This document shows, piece by piece, positions 27,641 through 38,012 of a stretch of 64,000 bases of DNA; within the stretch, counting starts at the first letter, position 1; every line of letters begins with the position of its first letter. The DNA comes from Fodinibacter sp963811825. GTDB taxonomy: Bacteria; Actinomycetota; Actinomycetes; Actinomycetales; Dermatophilaceae. The DNA lies in assembly GCA_963811825.1 (NCBI GenBank), contig CAWESS010000004.1, forward strand, positions 43,659 through 107,658, in the 5' to 3' direction. Position numbers and translations under genes: made by a program. The notes below the pieces were generated by a model that was not told the origin of the DNA, did no database searches, and worked only from the letters and a program-made list of their open reading frames with translations.

Positions 27641-28728
27641 CCACGCCACGCACCCTGTCCGCCGACGAGCTCGACCTCATCCTCCAGGGGGCCTGCTTCC
27701 TGGGCTCCGGCGGTGGCGGCCCGCTCGCGCTGGGCCGACAGTTCATCCAGGACATCGCGAAGGCCCCGCACCCCGTGCAGGTCGTCGACGTCGCGAGCGT
27801 CCCCCCCGACGCGACCGGCGCGATCTCGGCCGGGGTCGGCTCACCGGCAGCGGCCGCGTCCGGGTTCCCCGCGGATGCCGCCGGCGTCGCGTGGAACGAG
27901 CTGGAGCGGGTCGTCGGCCACCCCTTCACCCACATCGTGCCGGCGGAGATCGGCGCGGGGAACACCTTCATCCCGTTCCTCCTCTCGTCCCAGACCGGGC
28001 TGCCCGTCATCGACGGCGCCGGCGCCGACCGGGCCGTGCCTGCCCTGCAGCTGTGCACCTTCGCCGCGGCCAACGTTCCCCTCGGGACCGTGGTGCTCGG
28101 CAACAGCGACCTGGTCCTCAGCTTCGCCACGCAGGACCCCGCGGTGGCGGACCGGGCGATGCGGGCCCTGCTCGGCGGCGACCTCTTCGACGAGGACGCC
28201 GGGTCGGCGGTGTGGGCGATGACCGGCGAGCAGATCGCCACGGGCGCCGTCCGGGGGACGACGAGCCGCGCCCTGGAGGTCGGCACCGTCCTGAAGACCT
28301 CGAGCGACCCGGTCCAGGCCGTGGCCACGCTGCTGGGCGGCCGCGTCCTCGTGCGCGGCACGATCACCGACATCGGGGAGGTGACCGGCGGCGGGTTCGA
28401 CACCGGTCACGTGACGATCACGGCATCCGGCGAGGACGCGAGCTCGGTGACGGTGGTCAACGTCAACGAGAACCTCATCGCCTACGCGGGGCAGTCGCCG
28501 ACGGTGCTCGCCACCGCCCCCGACCTCCTGTGCTTCGTGAGCGCCACGGGCGAGGCCTTCTCCAACGCGGAGGCGGCGGCCTACCGCGACGCCGGCACCG
28601 AGGTCGCGCTGGTCGTCGTCCCGTCGTCGCCACAGATGCGGGCCGAGTACCTGCTCAGCGGGTTCCGCACCGTGCTGGCCTCGGTGGGCTACTACGGGCC
28701 CTTGGTGCTGCTGCCCGACCAGGGCTAG
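27637..28728 (+). CDS. DUF917-family protein
   Basis: The 363-residue protein starts MTTPRTLSADELDLILQGACFLGSGGGGP, the Gly-rich N-terminal signature of DUF917. GPLALGRQFI and a C-terminal domain with GRVLVRGTITDIGEVTGGGFDTGHV follow. One DUF917 branch comprises S-methyl-thiohydantoin desulfurases; others accompany hydantoinase-type enzymes, so hydantoin or peptide-ring chemistry is a plausible but unproven theme. It is the last gene of the operon. Its TAG overlaps the TAG of the opposing VTT gene within a shared CTAG. Confidence 0.8.
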   Translation: MTTPRTLSADELDLILQGACFLGSGGGGPLALGRQFIQDIAKAPHPVQVVDVASVPPDATGAISAGVGSPAAAASGFPADAAGVAWNELERVVGHPFTHIVPAEIGAGNTFIPFLLSSQTGLPVIDGAGADRAVPALQLCTFAAANVPLGTVVLGNSDLVLSFATQDPAVADRAMRALLGGDLFDEDAGSAVWAMTGEQIATGAVRGTTSRALEVGTVLKTSSDPVQAVATLLGGRVLVRGTITDIGEVTGGGFDTGHVTITASGEDASSVTVVNVNENLIAYAGQSPTVLATAPDLLCFVSATGEAFSNAEAAAYRDAGTEVALVVVPSSPQMRAEYLLSGFRTVLASVGYYGPLVLLPDQG

Positions 28729-29423
28729 ACGTACTCGTCGGCGGCCGTCGACAGCCGCCGCCCGGCGGCCCAGCACACGGCGGTGAGCGCAGCGACGACC
28801 AGGAAGACCACGACACCGTCAGCCGTCGAGGCGCCCCGCCAGCCGGCGTAGGAGAACACGGCGGCCGGGGCGAGCGCGCCCACGAGGGCGGCGGTCAGTG
28901 CGGATGCCGGGCGCATGCCGAACGCTCCGGCCGAGATCGCGACCGTCTCGGAGACGAGCGGCAGCGGGCGGCTGGCGATGATGGCCAGGACGCCCCAGCG
29001 CCGCACGAGCGCACCCCCGCGGGCGAGGTCACCGGCATCCACCCGTGACGTGAGCGCGCCCCGGGACCGGCGACCGAGCGCGTAGCCGAGGGCGAAGCCA
29101 CCCACGCTGCCGACGACCGAGAGCAGCATCCCGCCGCCGAGACCGAAGGTCGCACCCAGCGCGACCATGACCACGCTCGACGGCACGGGCACGACGGCAT
29201 CCACGACCAGCAGCCCGACGCCGACCAGCGCCGCCACCCCCGAGGCGGTGCGCAGCGTGGAGCTCGGGTCCACGAGCAGGGGGACGCCGGCCCACTCGAC
29301 AGCCGCGAAGACGACGAGGAGTGCCGCCACCAGGCCGGCCACCGCTGTCCACGCCCGTAGCCGCCCTGAGCCCATCCGCCCATCGTCGACGCTGGCGCAC
29401 CCGAGGTCAACGGGTGGGGTCAC
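28725..29423 (-). CDS. VTT-domain (TVP38/TMEM64/DedA-like) membrane protein
   Basis: The 232-residue polytopic protein carries the VTT core: VVPVPSSVVMVALGATFGLGGGMLLSVVGSVGGFALGYALGR, then ASRPLPLVSETVAISAGAFGM and a closing helix. Family members are implicated in lipid scrambling or small-solute membrane functions. GTG 29423 overlaps the GH3 stop (GTGA); an internal ATG at 29375 is an alternative that skips a polar 16-residue leader. A link to sugar use is not obvious, and it may just be co-transcribed. Confidence 0.85.
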   Translation of the reverse strand: MTPPVDLGCASVDDGRMGSGRLRAWTAVAGLVAALLVVFAAVEWAGVPLLVDPSSTLRTASGVAALVGVGLLVVDAVVPVPSSVVMVALGATFGLGGGMLLSVVGSVGGFALGYALGRRSRGALTSRVDAGDLARGGALVRRWGVLAIIASRPLPLVSETVAISAGAFGMRPASALTAALVGALAPAAVFSYAGWRGASTADGVVVFLVVAALTAVCWAAGRRLSTAADEYV

Positions 29424-31201
29424 ATGGTCAGGCCGTGGCCGAACGGGAACAGGGGGTCGTCGTACCCGGCGACGTCCTCGGAGTGCGAGCGCACCTGCTC
29501 CATCGAGCGCGGGAGGTCGAAGGGCAGGCGGCCGACCGGGGGCACCCGTCCCGTGAGCGCGTCGAGCAGCGCCGCGTCACTGCTGCCGTAGCTGCCGACC
29601 AGGGCCGATGCCAGCGGCACCAGTGGGGTGAGCACGGCCGGGCGGTCGAGCGTGACGTCGACGACGAGCGGGCACACGGCGGCGACCCGCTGCAGCCGGG
29701 CGACCAGCCCGGGCGGGAAGTCGAGGGACCCCTGGTGGAAGAACGACTCGAGGAACAGGTCGGAGCGGGGCTCGAAGGGCGCCGCGAGCCGCACGACCGC
29801 GACGTCGGCGTCCTCGGGACGGTCGACGGGGATGCCGTGGCGCGCCAGCGCCTCGCGGCTCACGTTCTCGCCGTAGATCCGCACGCCCGGGGCGAGCGGG
29901 AGGATGGCCACCTCCTCGTTCGCGGTGCGAGCGTTGGTGAGCACGGTGACCGAGCGCGCCTGGGCGGCGTACCCGGCATCCCGGAAGTCCTGGCGGCCCA
30001 CGATGCGTGTGGCGGCGGCTTCGTCGACATAGGGGTCCTCGAAGAGCCCGAGGCGGAACTTCACCGCGAGCAGGCGCCGGGCGGAGGCGTCGATGCGGTC
30101 CCGCGTGACGCGACCCTGGGCGACGAGGTCGAGCAGGAGGTCGACGCACTCCTCACCACCGAACTGGTCGGCACCGGCCTCGAGGATGAGCAGCATCCGC
30201 TCGTGCGGGTCGAGGTGCTCGACCCCCCAGGCCCGGGCCGGCAGCACCTGGCCGCCGACGTGGTTGTCGTTGACCAGCTCCCAGTCGGTGAGGACGACGC
30301 CGTCGTAGCTGAGCGTGCCTCGCAGCAGCCCGCCCACGACCTGCCTGTTGTACCCGAAGCCCACCTCCTCGACCGGCTCGTCGTCGATCGTGAGCCCGAC
30401 CGGCATCCCGTAGTAGGGCATGATCGCCGCCGCCCCGGCCTCGATGATCGGCGGGAAGGGCTTGAGGTGGTCTGCGAACCGCCCACCGGGATAGACCTGT
30501 TCGCGCCCGTAGGGGAAGTGCGCGTCCTCGCCGTCCTTCTGCGGGCCGCCTCCGGGGAAGTGCTTCGCGGTGCAGGCGACGCTGCCGGGGCCGAGGTCCT
30601 CCTGCTGGAACCCGTGGAGGTACGCGACGCCGAGCTCGGTGACGAGGTCGGGGTCCTGCCCGAAGGTGCCCGCCTGGCGCCCCCACCGGGGCTCGGTCGC
30701 GAGGTCGAGCGTCGGGTGCAGGGCTGCCCGGATGCCGACCGCGACGTACTCCTGCCGCGCGATGTCGGCGAACTCGCGCACCGCGTCGGCGTCCCGCAGC
30801 GCCGCGAGACCGATCGGTTCCGGCCACTGCGAGAACGCCTTTGCGGCGAACGACACCCCGGAGTTCTCCATGAACGCGTGCCTGGGGTCGCTCGAGACCG
30901 TCACCGGGATGCCGTGGGGCGTGCGGGCGGCGAGGGCCTGGAGGCTGTTGTGCCAGCGGGCCGCCATCCGTGGGTCACCGAACCCGTGGACGTTGAAGTG
31001 CGAGATGAGCTTGTCGAGCACGACGACGCTGGTCGGTGACTTGCTGATCCGGCCCGGCCCTTCGAGCAGGGAGCCGTCCTCGCCCACCTCGATGACGGTC
31101 TGGAACATCAGGCCGACCTTCTCCTCGAGCGAGAGTCGGCCGAGCAGGTCCTCGACGCGGCTGTCGGTGTCGAGCAGCGGGTTCTCGTAGGGGTGTGTCA
31201 C
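29420..31201 (-). CDS. Glycoside hydrolase family 3 beta-glucosidase, cytosolic
   Basis: The 593-residue protein has no signal peptide. The GH3 (alpha/beta)8 domain starts at DLLGRLSLEEKVGLMFQ and includes FPGGGPQKDGEDAHFPYG and the nucleophile Asp in GVVLTDWE (~residue 304). The C-terminal alpha/beta sandwich has AVCPLVVDVTLDRPAVLTPL and ends DDPLFPFGHGLTM. It cleaves short beta-glucosides to glucose. The GTG start overlaps the GH94 stop (GTGA). In beta-1,2-glucan loci of Listeria type, a GH3 sophorose-cleaving enzyme sits next to a GH94 phosphorylase, the same arrangement as here. Confidence 0.9.
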   Translation of the reverse strand: MTHPYENPLLDTDSRVEDLLGRLSLEEKVGLMFQTVIEVGEDGSLLEGPGRISKSPTSVVVLDKLISHFNVHGFGDPRMAARWHNSLQALAARTPHGIPVTVSSDPRHAFMENSGVSFAAKAFSQWPEPIGLAALRDADAVREFADIARQEYVAVGIRAALHPTLDLATEPRWGRQAGTFGQDPDLVTELGVAYLHGFQQEDLGPGSVACTAKHFPGGGPQKDGEDAHFPYGREQVYPGGRFADHLKPFPPIIEAGAAAIMPYYGMPVGLTIDDEPVEEVGFGYNRQVVGGLLRGTLSYDGVVLTDWELVNDNHVGGQVLPARAWGVEHLDPHERMLLILEAGADQFGGEECVDLLLDLVAQGRVTRDRIDASARRLLAVKFRLGLFEDPYVDEAAATRIVGRQDFRDAGYAAQARSVTVLTNARTANEEVAILPLAPGVRIYGENVSREALARHGIPVDRPEDADVAVVRLAAPFEPRSDLFLESFFHQGSLDFPPGLVARLQRVAAVCPLVVDVTLDRPAVLTPLVPLASALVGSYGSSDAALLDALTGRVPPVGRLPFDLPRSMEQVRSHSEDVAGYDDPLFPFGHGLTM

Positions 31202-34200
31202 GGCAGCACCACCTCCAGTTCGTCTCCGTCGGGTTGCAGGGCGGCATCGAGGTCGGCGAGCGCGACGACGAGGCCCCCGAGCCGGTAGGGGTTGGCGGCC
31301 CGGACCGCAGGCAGGTCGTGCCCACCGAGGCGCACTGCCGAGGGTGCGTAGCCGCGATCGCCCACGCGGTAGCGCACGCGCAGCAGCCCCCCGGCGAGGG
31401 GAACCGTCGCCGTGAGCCCGTCGAGCCGCGCCGGCAGGACCGGGTCGATCTCGACGGTCTGCGCTCGCCGACGGATGCCGAGCACCGAGTGCACGACGAT
31501 CCGCAGCAGCACCCCCGGGCCGGACGAGTAGATCCGCCAGCCCGCCTCGAGCCCCGTTGCACCAGTGAGCACCTCGGCGTACCGGGCAGCGAAGTCGGCC
31601 CGGTCCAGGCACGCCGCGTCCGAGCTCGACGCGTAGGTGTTCGACTGGCGCGGCCGGGCACCGGGCACGGCGTCGGCCGCAGCGGTGGGCAACGACTGCA
31701 GCAGCGCCAGCCAGACGGCATCCGCGTCACCCCAGCGGGCCATCGCCTCGCACCAGCGCAGGTGCGCGTGCACGTACATGAGCCCGATCTCGCGACCGAC
31801 GAACGTCGCCGTCTCCGCGCGCTGGAAGTGCCGCATGAGACCGCCCGAGTACGGGGGCGGCTGGTCGAACAGCCGGATGCCGTCCACGCCGGTGAGGTGT
31901 TCGCGCACCAGCGCGATGTGCTGGGTCGCCTCGCCGAAGTCGAGGAGGTCGTCGCCCAGCGCATGGATCATCTGCAGCGAACCGTGGTGCAGCCCGGTCT
32001 CGGTGTCGCGGGGGTGGACGAGCAGTCGTCGCACCTCGACCCGGCCGTCGACGCCCGGGGGGTCCAGCTGGGCGTACCCGGCGAGCTCGCCGTCGACGAG
32101 CAGGTAGCGGCGCAGGTCGTCGGCGATCGCCGCGGCCTCTGCGCGCAGGTCGTCGACGAAGGTGTCCTCGTCGGCATCGGCGCAGGCCAGCCCGTCGGCG
32201 AGCGCGAGCAGTGAGGTGCGGTGCAGGGTCGCCGTCCACGCGCTCGTCATGGTTGCCGCCAGGGTCGGGTCAGCGGGTTGGAGCGAGTCGTTCCAGTCGC
32301 CGTGGCCGTAGGCGACGAGGCTCGTGCCCGGCAGCACGTGGGCGCGGGCTGCGGCGAGCGCTGCCTCGAGGTGGTCGCGCAACGTCGAGGCGGCCACCGG
32401 ATCGGCGCCCACCGGGGTGTACCAGGCCACCTTCTCGTCGAGCAGTGAGCCGTCACCGGAGGCCAGGAGGTAGCGGGCGAGCGCCAGGACCGGCCAGTGG
32501 ACGACGTCGCCGTGCGACGGGTCGCGGCGGAAGTGCTCGTCGCCGGGGAGGAAGCCGAACGCCTGGGGCCAGGTGCCGTCGGTGCTCTGGGCGGCGAAGA
32601 GGCGCAGGAGCAGGGTGCTCGCGTCGGCCAGCCGGTCGAGGGCGAGCAGCAGCTCGAGCGGGCCCTGGGCCACGTCCCGGGTGCCCCACGCCCCGCCGGT
32701 GAACTGCTCGAGGCCGCGGGGTGCGAGGAAGTGGACGAAGGCGTCCCGGGCCAGCCAGGGCAGGCTGACGGCGAGCGGCTCGGCATCCGGGACCGAGTCG
32801 ACGCTCACGGCGGTGACGGCCGCCCACCAGCCGCCAGCTCGTGCGGACGCGGCGGACACGGTCGCGGCCAGGGCTGGCGTCGCAGGACCGGGGGTGCCGA
32901 CGGTGACCTCGACCTCCAGCCCTCGGCTGGGCTCGCTGCGCAGCGTGACCACGCGGGGGCACCGGCTGCGACCGTCGTCGAAGAGGGCGCCGTCATGGTC
33001 ACGGATCACCGGGTTGCGACTACGCAGGGTCGGTACCTCCGCACCGGCCTCGACGTGCAGGGCGAGCATCACCCGCCGGTCGGGGCCGGTCCTCACCGCC
33101 ACCGACAGGCGCAGGGCGTGCTCGGCGGGTGGGGCGGTCGTGCGCACCTCGATGACGCCACCGGCATCCGCGCCGTCGGGCTCGATGACGTGCACCCAGC
33201 GGGCCGCGTCGGGGGTCATCGAGAAGGCCGACGGCAGGTCGAGCAGGCGCCACCGGCCCGCCACCTCGACGAGCACGCGCACCCCGTAGGCGCGGTGCAA
33301 CCCGAGGTAGCCGCGCACCGTCGTCAGCACGGGGTCGTCGGAGACGTGCCCCCGCGTCAGGTACGACAGGGGTGAGCCCGTCATCCAGCTCGTCACGGTG
33401 AGCGAGGCCGGGTCGGGAACGGCCGTGTCCCCGGTGCGCAGGATCGTGCCGTGGGGTCGCAGGGTGAGACCCTCCTTGGCCTGCGTCACGACGTGTTCGT
33501 CCCTCGCGGTGAACAAGGACAGGAGCGTGCCGTCCGGCGCGCGTTCGACCGCGCGCCACGGGCCGGGCCAGAGGGCCTCGACCTCGTCGTCGCGCAGGGG
33601 ACGGCTCGCGGCCGTGCGGTCGTGGTCGTACACGCCGGTCGGTGCCGCCGCCCCGGCACCGCCGACACCCCCGGGACCCCCAGCGGTCGCCTGCCCCGCT
33701 CCCTCGGACAGGGCAGGCGCCGCAGCTCGGGCGAGGTCGAGCGCGTGGCGCACGACCTCGAGGTCGTCGTCGGACGTCACGGCCGGGTGGTCGGCCACGA
33801 ACAGGCCCGCGAAGGAGGTCGCCAGCCGCTGGCCCGGCTCCAGGACGGTGGATGCCGTCTGGAGCGTCGCGAGCGTGTGCTCGTGCTGGCGCCGTCGGGA
33901 CGGCAGGTCGCCGGCCAGCCCCGCGGAGGGCTTGCCGGTGCGGGCGTCCCAGCCGTGGACGTCGAGGGCGTCGGTGGCCCACGCGACCACCGGTGTCGTG
34001 CAGGCGAGCACGCACCACGGGGTGAGCCCTGACTGGGCAAGGTTCTGGCGCACCGCGATTGCCGTGCCGAAACCCTCGCCGTGCAACGGCGTCAGGTCGA
34101 GGTACTGGCTGACGTACAGCTCGTTGGTCGTGAGGGCGTCCGGTGCCGCGAGGGCGACGTCGTGCGCGTGCACGACGTCCACCTCACGGGCGACCGCTCC

Positions 34201-34563
34201 GCCGTTCCGCACCTCGACGTGCCACGCCCAGGCGGGGTGGAGCGCGTCCAGGGTGAGGGTCACCCGCCACCCGAGGCCGGACGAACCACCGGTGACGACC
34301 AGCGCCCCGTCAGAGACGTCGGCGAACGAGCCCGAGCCCGCACCGAGCAGCGGCCAGACCTGCCCGCTCACCCGGTCGCGAACCCACAGCTGGAGCAGCC
34401 CCGGCTCGAAGGCGGAGGCCGCGTGCTGCACGAGCTCGACCTCGGAGGTCCCCAGGGATGCCGGCGCGCCGCCGTCAGCGATGACGGCGCGCAGGCCCCC
34501 GGGTGAGACGAGCACCCACGGCGGGGTCGCCACACCGTGGATGCCCGAGCGGGCGACGGTCAC
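31198..34563 (-). CDS. Glycoside hydrolase family 94 phosphorylase (~1120 aa), candidate 1,2-beta-oligoglucan phosphorylase
   Basis: The 1121-residue intracellular enzyme has an N-terminal beta-sandwich, a helical linker and an (alpha/alpha)6 barrel with the GH94 general-acid signature GDWNDS (~755-760) in SLVAYGHGDWNDSLQP. GH94 enzymes phosphorolyse beta-glucosidic bonds to glucose-1-phosphate. The length is close to that of 1,2-beta-oligoglucan phosphorylases and well above cellobiose phosphorylase (~800 aa). With a GH144-like partner and GH3, I infer sophorooligosaccharides as substrate; cellodextrin or laminari-type substrates remain possible. The GTG start overlaps the upstream stop (GTGA). 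The gene is intact. Confidence 0.85.
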   Translation of the reverse strand: MTVARSGIHGVATPPWVLVSPGGLRAVIADGGAPASLGTSEVELVQHAASAFEPGLLQLWVRDRVSGQVWPLLGAGSGSFADVSDGALVVTGGSSGLGWRVTLTLDALHPAWAWHVEVRNGGAVAREVDVVHAHDVALAAPDALTTNELYVSQYLDLTPLHGEGFGTAIAVRQNLAQSGLTPWCVLACTTPVVAWATDALDVHGWDARTGKPSAGLAGDLPSRRRQHEHTLATLQTASTVLEPGQRLATSFAGLFVADHPAVTSDDDLEVVRHALDLARAAAPALSEGAGQATAGGPGGVGGAGAAAPTGVYDHDRTAASRPLRDDEVEALWPGPWRAVERAPDGTLLSLFTARDEHVVTQAKEGLTLRPHGTILRTGDTAVPDPASLTVTSWMTGSPLSYLTRGHVSDDPVLTTVRGYLGLHRAYGVRVLVEVAGRWRLLDLPSAFSMTPDAARWVHVIEPDGADAGGVIEVRTTAPPAEHALRLSVAVRTGPDRRVMLALHVEAGAEVPTLRSRNPVIRDHDGALFDDGRSRCPRVVTLRSEPSRGLEVEVTVGTPGPATPALAATVSAASARAGGWWAAVTAVSVDSVPDAEPLAVSLPWLARDAFVHFLAPRGLEQFTGGAWGTRDVAQGPLELLLALDRLADASTLLLRLFAAQSTDGTWPQAFGFLPGDEHFRRDPSHGDVVHWPVLALARYLLASGDGSLLDEKVAWYTPVGADPVAASTLRDHLEAALAAARAHVLPGTSLVAYGHGDWNDSLQPADPTLAATMTSAWTATLHRTSLLALADGLACADADEDTFVDDLRAEAAAIADDLRRYLLVDGELAGYAQLDPPGVDGRVEVRRLLVHPRDTETGLHHGSLQMIHALGDDLLDFGEATQHIALVREHLTGVDGIRLFDQPPPYSGGLMRHFQRAETATFVGREIGLMYVHAHLRWCEAMARWGDADAVWLALLQSLPTAAADAVPGARPRQSNTYASSSDAACLDRADFAARYAEVLTGATGLEAGWRIYSSGPGVLLRIVVHSVLGIRRRAQTVEIDPVLPARLDGLTATVPLAGGLLRVRYRVGDRGYAPSAVRLGGHDLPAVRAANPYRLGGLVVALADLDAALQPDGDELEVVLP

Positions 34564-36219
34564 CGGCTCACGATGCCGGCGCCGAACTCCTCCATCGCGA
34601 TGACGGGGCGTAGCGCGCGCTCGACATCTGCGGTGCTGAAGGCCTTGCGCAGGACGTCCTTGCACAGCACGTTGCCGAGGGCCCCCATGACCATGGCCTG
34701 GTCGAGGGAGAGGTAGCGCCGGGCGATGGTGCCGCTGCGCACGGCAACGGCATCGAAGAAGCCGCCGGCACCGTAGGCCTCGAGCTTGTCCTGGATGCGG
34801 ATGAGGTTGGCCGTGGCCGGTCCCCGCTCGATCATCATCGCGAGGAACGAGGCGTGGGGGGTCACCACACCGTCGCCGTACTCCGGGTTGGGGTTGGTGG
34901 CCTTCCGGCACTCGCCGAAGCCGACGTCGAGTTGGTGCTCTCCTGGTCCGAGCAGTAGCCCTCGGGGTTCAGGCCCAGGGCGTCGAGCCCGTACTCGCGG
35001 TACCCGCCGTCGGGGTTGCTGGACGGCGAGAAGCCCCAGTAGCCGTACTCGGCATCCTCGAGGCCGTGCTCGCGCTCGGCGCGCACGTGGAGGGGGTGGT
35101 TGAGGCCCCAGCTGTGCGGCGCCCAGTCCTCCTCGGGCACGAAGACGGCCGGCATCAGCTCCTCGAACATGCTGCCGCCCCAGCCGGGCACGACGTGCAT
35201 GCCGCGGTAGGTGTAGGCGCCCTCGTAGACGTCGATCCCCATGTAGGTGCGGGTGACGCCGACCGGCATCATCTCGTGCCACGACCAGTCGCACGTGGCC
35301 GGGAAGGTGCGCCACGGGGCGAAGTAGTGGCGGGCCGGGACCTGCCCGGTGAGGATGCCGAGGTAGCTCGTGATCCGCGTCTCGGAGACGATCGTGTCGT
35401 AGTGGTGGTCCGTGAGCCAGACGGGGTCGCCACCGATGTGCGTGCCCAGGTAGGCGTCATCGCCCCGGCCGTTGGCGTAGGGGAAGAAGCCGCCGTGCAT
35501 GAGGCCACCGGTGCGCACCGTGGGGTGTCCGCCGGTGCCGTCGCCGGGGTTGTAGAAGACGTCCCAGCGCATGCGGTCGAACAGCTCACCGGCCAGCTCG
35601 CCGGCCTCTCGTCGGCGTTCTTCACGACGAGCAGGGCAGCACCCAGCCAGCCGCTGTCGACGCTGGAGACGAACGGCTCGACGGGCTTGCCGTCCTCGGG
35701 CCAGGTGCGCAGCGCCTCACCGGTGGCCTCGTCGTACCAGTTGAAGTACATGCCGCTGGCCTCGTGGTGCTCCATGCCCTTCAGGGTCGTCAGGGTGCGC
35801 AGGAGGCGCGTGCTGCACTCGGCCTTCGTGATGAGGCCGAGCTCGCGGGCGACGATCGCCGACCACATGTAGCCGCCGATGTTCGTCGGCGAGGTGAAGC
35901 CCGAGCGGTCACCCGGGGCCAGCGACTCCGGGATGTTGTCGGCGGGCAGGCCCGTCGACGGGTCGGTCATGGCGTCGAGGCTGTGCCACGTGTCGGCGGC
36001 CCAGCGGTGGAGGCGAGAGCGCGGCATCCGAGGCGGTTTCGGTGCACCAGCCAGTTGGGCTGTGCCGGAACGAGTCCCGGATGCCGTGGCACCGGCGTGG
36101 GCGGACGGCGCCAGTCCCAGCGCGGCGATGGCGGCGGCTCCGCCGACGAGCAGGTGCCGGCGCGCGGGGGCGGGAGTGGTCGTGGGGTCAGGGGTGGTCG
36201 AGTCGGTTGCTGACGTCAT
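34560..36219 (-). CDS. Secreted glycoamylase-domain (PF10091, GH144-like) hydrolase (two frameshifts)
   Basis: About 550 residues restored. A twin-arginine-type signal (ARRHLLVGG followed by AAAIAALGLAPSAHA) directs export. The mature part has WHSLDAMTDPSTGLPADNI, SPTNIGGYMWSAIVA, YFNWYDEATG, VSSVDSGWLGAALL and the C-terminal PHASFLAMMIERGPA, all typical of PF10091 glycoamylase-like (alpha/alpha)6 barrels, which include GH144 endo-beta-1,2-glucanases and the cyclic glucan synthase C-domain. It would cut polymer outside the cell and feed the adjacent ABC importer. Indels near 35595 and 34930 split it into three open segments. Its stop overlaps the GH94 start. Confidence 0.8.
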
Positions 36220-36229
36220 GGTGCGGCTC

Positions 36230-37054
36230 CTATTTGATGCCGGTGGTGGCGATGCCTTCGATGAACTTGCGCTGGAAGGCGAGGAAGAGCAGAAGGATGG
36301 GTGTGACGACGACGGTCGCTCCGGCGAGGAGCAGGCCGTAGTTCGTCGAGTTCTGGCCCTTGGAGTACAGGGCCAGTGCGACGGGCAGGGTGTACGAGTC
36401 CTCGGTCTGGGCCACGACGAGCGGCCAGAGGAAGTTGTTCCAGCTCGCGAGGAAGGTGAGGATGCCCAGGGTGGCGAGGGCCGGCCCGCACAGCGGCAGG
36501 ATGATGCGCGCGAAGATCGTCAGCTCGCCGGCGCCGTCGACGCGACCGGCGTCGAGAGGTCACGTGGCAGGCCGAGGATGAACTGGCGCATCAGGAAGAC
36601 GCCGAACGGTGCTGCGAGGAAGGGCAGGAACAGCCCGGGCAGCGTGTCGACGAGGCCGGCGTTGGCGACGAGGACGAACAGCGGCACGAAGGTGACGACG
36701 CCCGGGATCATGAGCGTGCCGAGCACCCCCACGAAGACGAGGTTCTTGCCGCGGAAGTTGAGCATGGCCAGGGCGTAGCCGAGCATCGAGCAGAAGAGCA
36801 GGTTGCCCACCGTGACGACGATGGCCACGATCGTCGAGTTCATGAAGTACGTCTGGAAGCTCAGCCTCGAGAACAGCTGGGTGTAGTTGTCGAGGGAGGG
36901 GTTCTCGGGCAGCCACGTGGGGGGTGTCTGCCGCAGCTCGGCCGTGGGCTTGAGGCTGCCCAGGACCATCCACATGAAGGGGGCCGCGACGGTGAGGACG
37001 CGCCAGGGTGAGGAGGAGGTAGAGCCACCAGCGGCCCTTGGCGTTGGCGTTCAT
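36230..37054 (-). CDS. Carbohydrate ABC transporter permease, MalG type (two frameshifts)
   Basis: The restored ~275-residue protein begins MNANAKGRWWLYLLLTLA. It has six predicted helices and the EAA-like loop (PRDL...DAGRVDGAGEL), and ends AFQRKFIEGIATTGIK, the usual C-terminus of MalG-type CUT1 permeases. Indels near 37005 and 36545 break it. Its ATG overlaps the MalF stop (ATGA). As in many CUT1 systems, no ATPase gene is present, so a shared MsiK-like ATPase elsewhere is expected. Confidence 0.88.
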
Positions 37055-38010
37055 GACGTGTTCTCCCGCAGCAGTCGGAACTGGATGGCGGTGATCACCG
37101 CGATGGCGACGAAGATGATGTAGCTGATCGAGGCCGCGTAGCCGTAGTTGCCGAAGCCGAACTGCTTGTACGTGTACATCGACATGGAGATCGTGCTGTC
37201 GAGCGGGCCGCCGTTGGTCATGACGAAGGGCTCCTCGAAGAACTGCAGGTAGCCGATCATCGTGGTCACCGAGACGAACAGGATCGTCGGCCGCAGCAGC
37301 GGGATCGTGATGTGCCGGAAGCGCTGCCACACGTTGGCGCCGTCGATGGAGGCCGCTTCGTGCAGCGCCCACGGGACGGCCTGCAGGCCGCCAGGAAGAT
37401 GATCATCGAGGTGCCGAAGTTGCGCCAGGACGCCATCATGATCAGGGCCGGCATCGACCAGTTGGGGTCACCGAGCCAGTTCGGCCCGTCGATGCCGACG
37501 AAGCCGAGCACGGTGTTGATCAGGCCGAAGTCGTCCTGCAGCAGGAACTGCCACACCACCGCGACGGCGACGATCGAGGTGACGACCGGGGTGTAGAACC
37601 CCAGGCGGAACGCCGAGCGGAACTTGGTGATGCCGCGGTCGAGGGCCACGGCCGCGGCCAGACCGAGGGTGAGCGTCAGCGGCACCCCTATGACGACGAA
37701 GTACACGGTGTTGCGCACCGAGGCCTGGAAGGTCTCGTCCGCAAAGGCCCGTGTGTAGTTCTCAAAGCCGATGAAGTCGACGGAGAACGGGTCGCGCAGG
37801 TCCTTCGCCTTGGTGTCCGTGAAGCTCATGAAGAGCGACTGGAAGACCGGCCACACGGTGAAGACGAGGAAGAGCAGCAGGAACGGTAGGGCGAGGATCC
37901 AGGCGGCCCGCCCCTCTCGCAGGCCGATCGGAGGCGCTGCGCCTGCGAGAGGGAGGGGTGCGCTCGGCGGCGACGCCCGGGTCGGCGTCACGCTCGGTCG
38001 CGGTGGACAT
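37051..38010 (-). CDS. Carbohydrate ABC transporter permease, MalF type (frameshifted)
   Basis: This is a CUT1 inner-membrane permease of ~310 residues. It has a first helix (AWILALPFLLLFLVFTVWPVF), SFTDTKAKDLRDP, the EAA loop HEAASIDGANVWQRFRHITIPLL and a final helix. An indel near 37385 lies just before the EAA loop. ATG 38010 is 2 bases from the binding-protein stop and would need a second indel near 37950 to enter the frame; otherwise GTG 37991 is the start. Confidence 0.87.
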
Positions 38011-38012
38011 GG

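Noticed and set aside
29321..31039. 572-codon plus-strand frame opposite the GH3 gene
   Set aside because: It is antisense to an intact GH3 with catalytic motifs; composition is Glu/Arg/Val-rich and domainless.
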